Shown here one piece after another: positions 62,939 to 64,000 of a stretch of DNA of 64,000 bases. A model generated the notes under the pieces. The model searched no databases, was not told the DNA's origin, and saw only the letters and a list, made by a program, of their open reading frames with translations. Within the stretch, counting starts at the first letter, position 1. Every line of letters begins with the position of its first letter. This stretch comes from a virus. The stretch spans positions 1 through 64,000 of the IMG/VR virus record IMGVR_UViG_3300048032_000927; one strand, written 5' to 3'. Made by a program: the position numbers and the translations under genes.

Positions 62939-62967
62939 TTGAAATCCCAAATACCCCTGTGTAAAAT
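62939..62967 (+). promoter_or_regulatory. Near-consensus sigma70 promoter of the ribonucleotide reductase gene
   Basis: TTGAAA (62939-62944) and TAAAAT (62962-62967) are separated by 17 bp. The ATG at 62974 lies 6 nt past the -10, so transcription would start at the start codon. Confidence 0.75.
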
Positions 62968-62973
62968 AGCTTC

Positions 62974-64000
62974 ATGGACATAAAAGTTAAGAAAAGAAAT
63001 GGTCGCCTAGAAAACTTCGAAGTAGATAAAATCAACGCAAGCGCCCAAAGAGCATGCGAAGAAATAGAGGACGTTTCAGCGAGTGAAATAGTTCTCGACG
63101 CCCAACTTCAACTATTCGATAAAATTACCACAAAAGAGATAGATCAAGCTCTTATTTTGTCGGCCAGAGAGAAAATCGAAAAAGAACCAAACTATTCTTT
63201 CGCTGCAGCAAGGCTTTTATTGAATTGTCTATACAAGGAGGTTTTCAAAGAAGGCGTTGATTCTGACGCATTCAGACTACAATACAGAAAAAGCTTTATA
63301 CAAAACATTAAAAAACTAGTTAAACAAAATAGACTAGATAAAAGACTACTAGATTTTGATTTAAATAAATTATCAGAAGCAATAAAAATCAGGAGAGATA
63401 AAGATTTCAAATACTTAGGTATACAAATATTATTTGATAGATATCTCCTTAGATCTGAAGATAAAATCATGGAAACTCCTCAGGCTTTCTGGATGAGGGT
63501 TGCGATGGGATTATCTATTAATGAAGAAAATAAAGAAGAAAAAGCTATAGAGTTCTACAATCTCTTTAGTCAGTTCTTATACACTCCCTCTACCCCTACC
63601 CTTTTTAACAGTGGAACTACTCACTCACAGCTTAGTTCTTGCTACCTTAATACTTTTGATGATAGTATTGACGGCATTTTTGACGGCGCTTGGCAAGAAG
63701 CTCGAAAATCAAAGTACGCCGGTGGCCTTGGCCTTGATGTTACCCCTTTTCGTTCTACAGGTTCTCATATTCAAGGAACTAACGGTATATCTAGCGGCTT
63801 GGTGCCTTGGCTTAAAATATACAACGATTTACTGGTAGCAGTTAATCAGGGCGGGAAGAGGCCCGGAGCAGGGTGCGCTTACTTAGAGCCTTGGCATTTA
63901 GACTTTGAAGATTTCTTGAACTTACGCAGAAATACCGGAGACGATAGGTTGCGCTGTCATGATATGAATACAGCCGCTTGGATTCCTGACGAGTTCATGC
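62974..64000 (+). CDS. nrdA: Ribonucleoside-diphosphate reductase class I alpha subunit (3' end outside window)
   Basis: The first 342 codons are visible. Residues 1-90 form an ATP-cone regulatory domain (KVKKRNGRLENFEVDKI, YSFAAARLLLNCLY). The start of the catalytic barrel follows: STPTLFNSGTTHSQLSSCYL with Cys223, corresponding in position to the redox-active C225 of E. coli NrdA, then KYAGGLGLDVTPFRSTGSHI, GGKRPGAGCAYLEPWHLDFE and LRRNTGDDRLRCHDMN. The radical-site cysteine and C-terminal part lie beyond the window. The enzyme makes deoxyribonucleotides for phage DNA synthesis. A partner nrdB would be expected further on. Confidence 0.93.
   Translation, partial: MDIKVKKRNGRLENFEVDKINASAQRACEEIEDVSASEIVLDAQLQLFDKITTKEIDQALILSAREKIEKEPNYSFAAARLLLNCLYKEVFKEGVDSDAFRLQYRKSFIQNIKKLVKQNRLDKRLLDFDLNKLSEAIKIRRDKDFKYLGIQILFDRYLLRSEDKIMETPQAFWMRVAMGLSINEENKEEKAIEFYNLFSQFLYTPSTPTLFNSGTTHSQLSSCYLNTFDDSIDGIFDGAWQEARKSKYAGGLGLDVTPFRSTGSHIQGTNGISSGLVPWLKIYNDLLVAVNQGGKRPGAGCAYLEPWHLDFEDFLNLRRNTGDDRLRCHDMNTAAWIPDEFM

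Noticed and set aside
1-64000. tRNA genes, rRNA genes, integrase or attachment sites
   Set aside because: I looked for cloverleaf-like T-loop patterns, recombinase motifs and direct-repeat ends and found nothing convincing; a tRNA scan of the sequence would settle the tRNA part.

Overview
The window is a stretch of a large, AT-rich tailed-phage genome. The evidence is a contiguous head-to-tail morphogenesis block, a very long tape measure protein, lambda-type tail-tip genes (gpL, gpK and fused gpI/gpJ homologues), a phage sigma factor, a bacterial-type SSB and a ribonucleotide reductase. No integrase, tRNA, rRNA, insertion sequence or CRISPR array is visible. The tail-tip set points to a long, non-contractile (siphovirus-like) tail. 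Size, composition and the many sugar-metabolism genes suggest a virulent, possibly aquatic phage of a Gram-negative-type host, but the host cannot be named from this sequence. Shine-Dalgarno-like sites precede several genes and sigma70-like promoters precede others.

Layout. 1-2526 is the head block: the 3' part of a scaffold-like coiled-coil protein, a putative capsid decoration protein and the major capsid protein, closed by a strong terminator. 2630-7911 holds small neck/connector candidates, interrupted by a three-gene minus-strand island (5847-3775) that looks like tail assembly chaperones. 7988-12019 holds two tail-tube-like proteins and an Ig/InlB-decorated protein. 12083-24379 is a 4,098-residue tape measure protein whose centre is divided by twelve copies of a G-[FYL]-V-P-[ND]-[FY] motif. 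Several of the blocks between these motifs look like enzymes (an ADP-ribosyltransferase-like fold and two PD-(D/E)XK-like modules). 24379-44420 is a translationally coupled distal-tail/tail-tip operon. It includes proteins with a von Willebrand A domain, crystallin-like C termini and C-type lectin-like domains.

51768-44410 runs on the minus strand: sigma factor, SSB, several glycosyltransferases and small unknown proteins. A glycosyltransferase-9 fold appears split over two overlapping genes there. A divergent control region at 51769-51910, with tandem 11-bp repeats and a palindrome, separates this from a plus-strand sugar cluster (51911-62853). That cluster holds at least seven glycosyltransferases, three NAD-dependent epimerase/dehydratase genes, GDP-mannose dehydratase plus GDP-fucose synthase (together a GDP-L-fucose pathway), a short UDP-sugar dehydrogenase and a methyltransferase. 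A class I ribonucleotide reductase large-subunit gene, with its own near-consensus promoter, runs off the right edge.

Working model (inference): the phage builds its own nucleotide sugars and glycosylates either its heavily decorated virion or the host surface. Its tape measure protein may also carry enzyme domains into the host. The tape-measure architecture is the most unusual item in the window.
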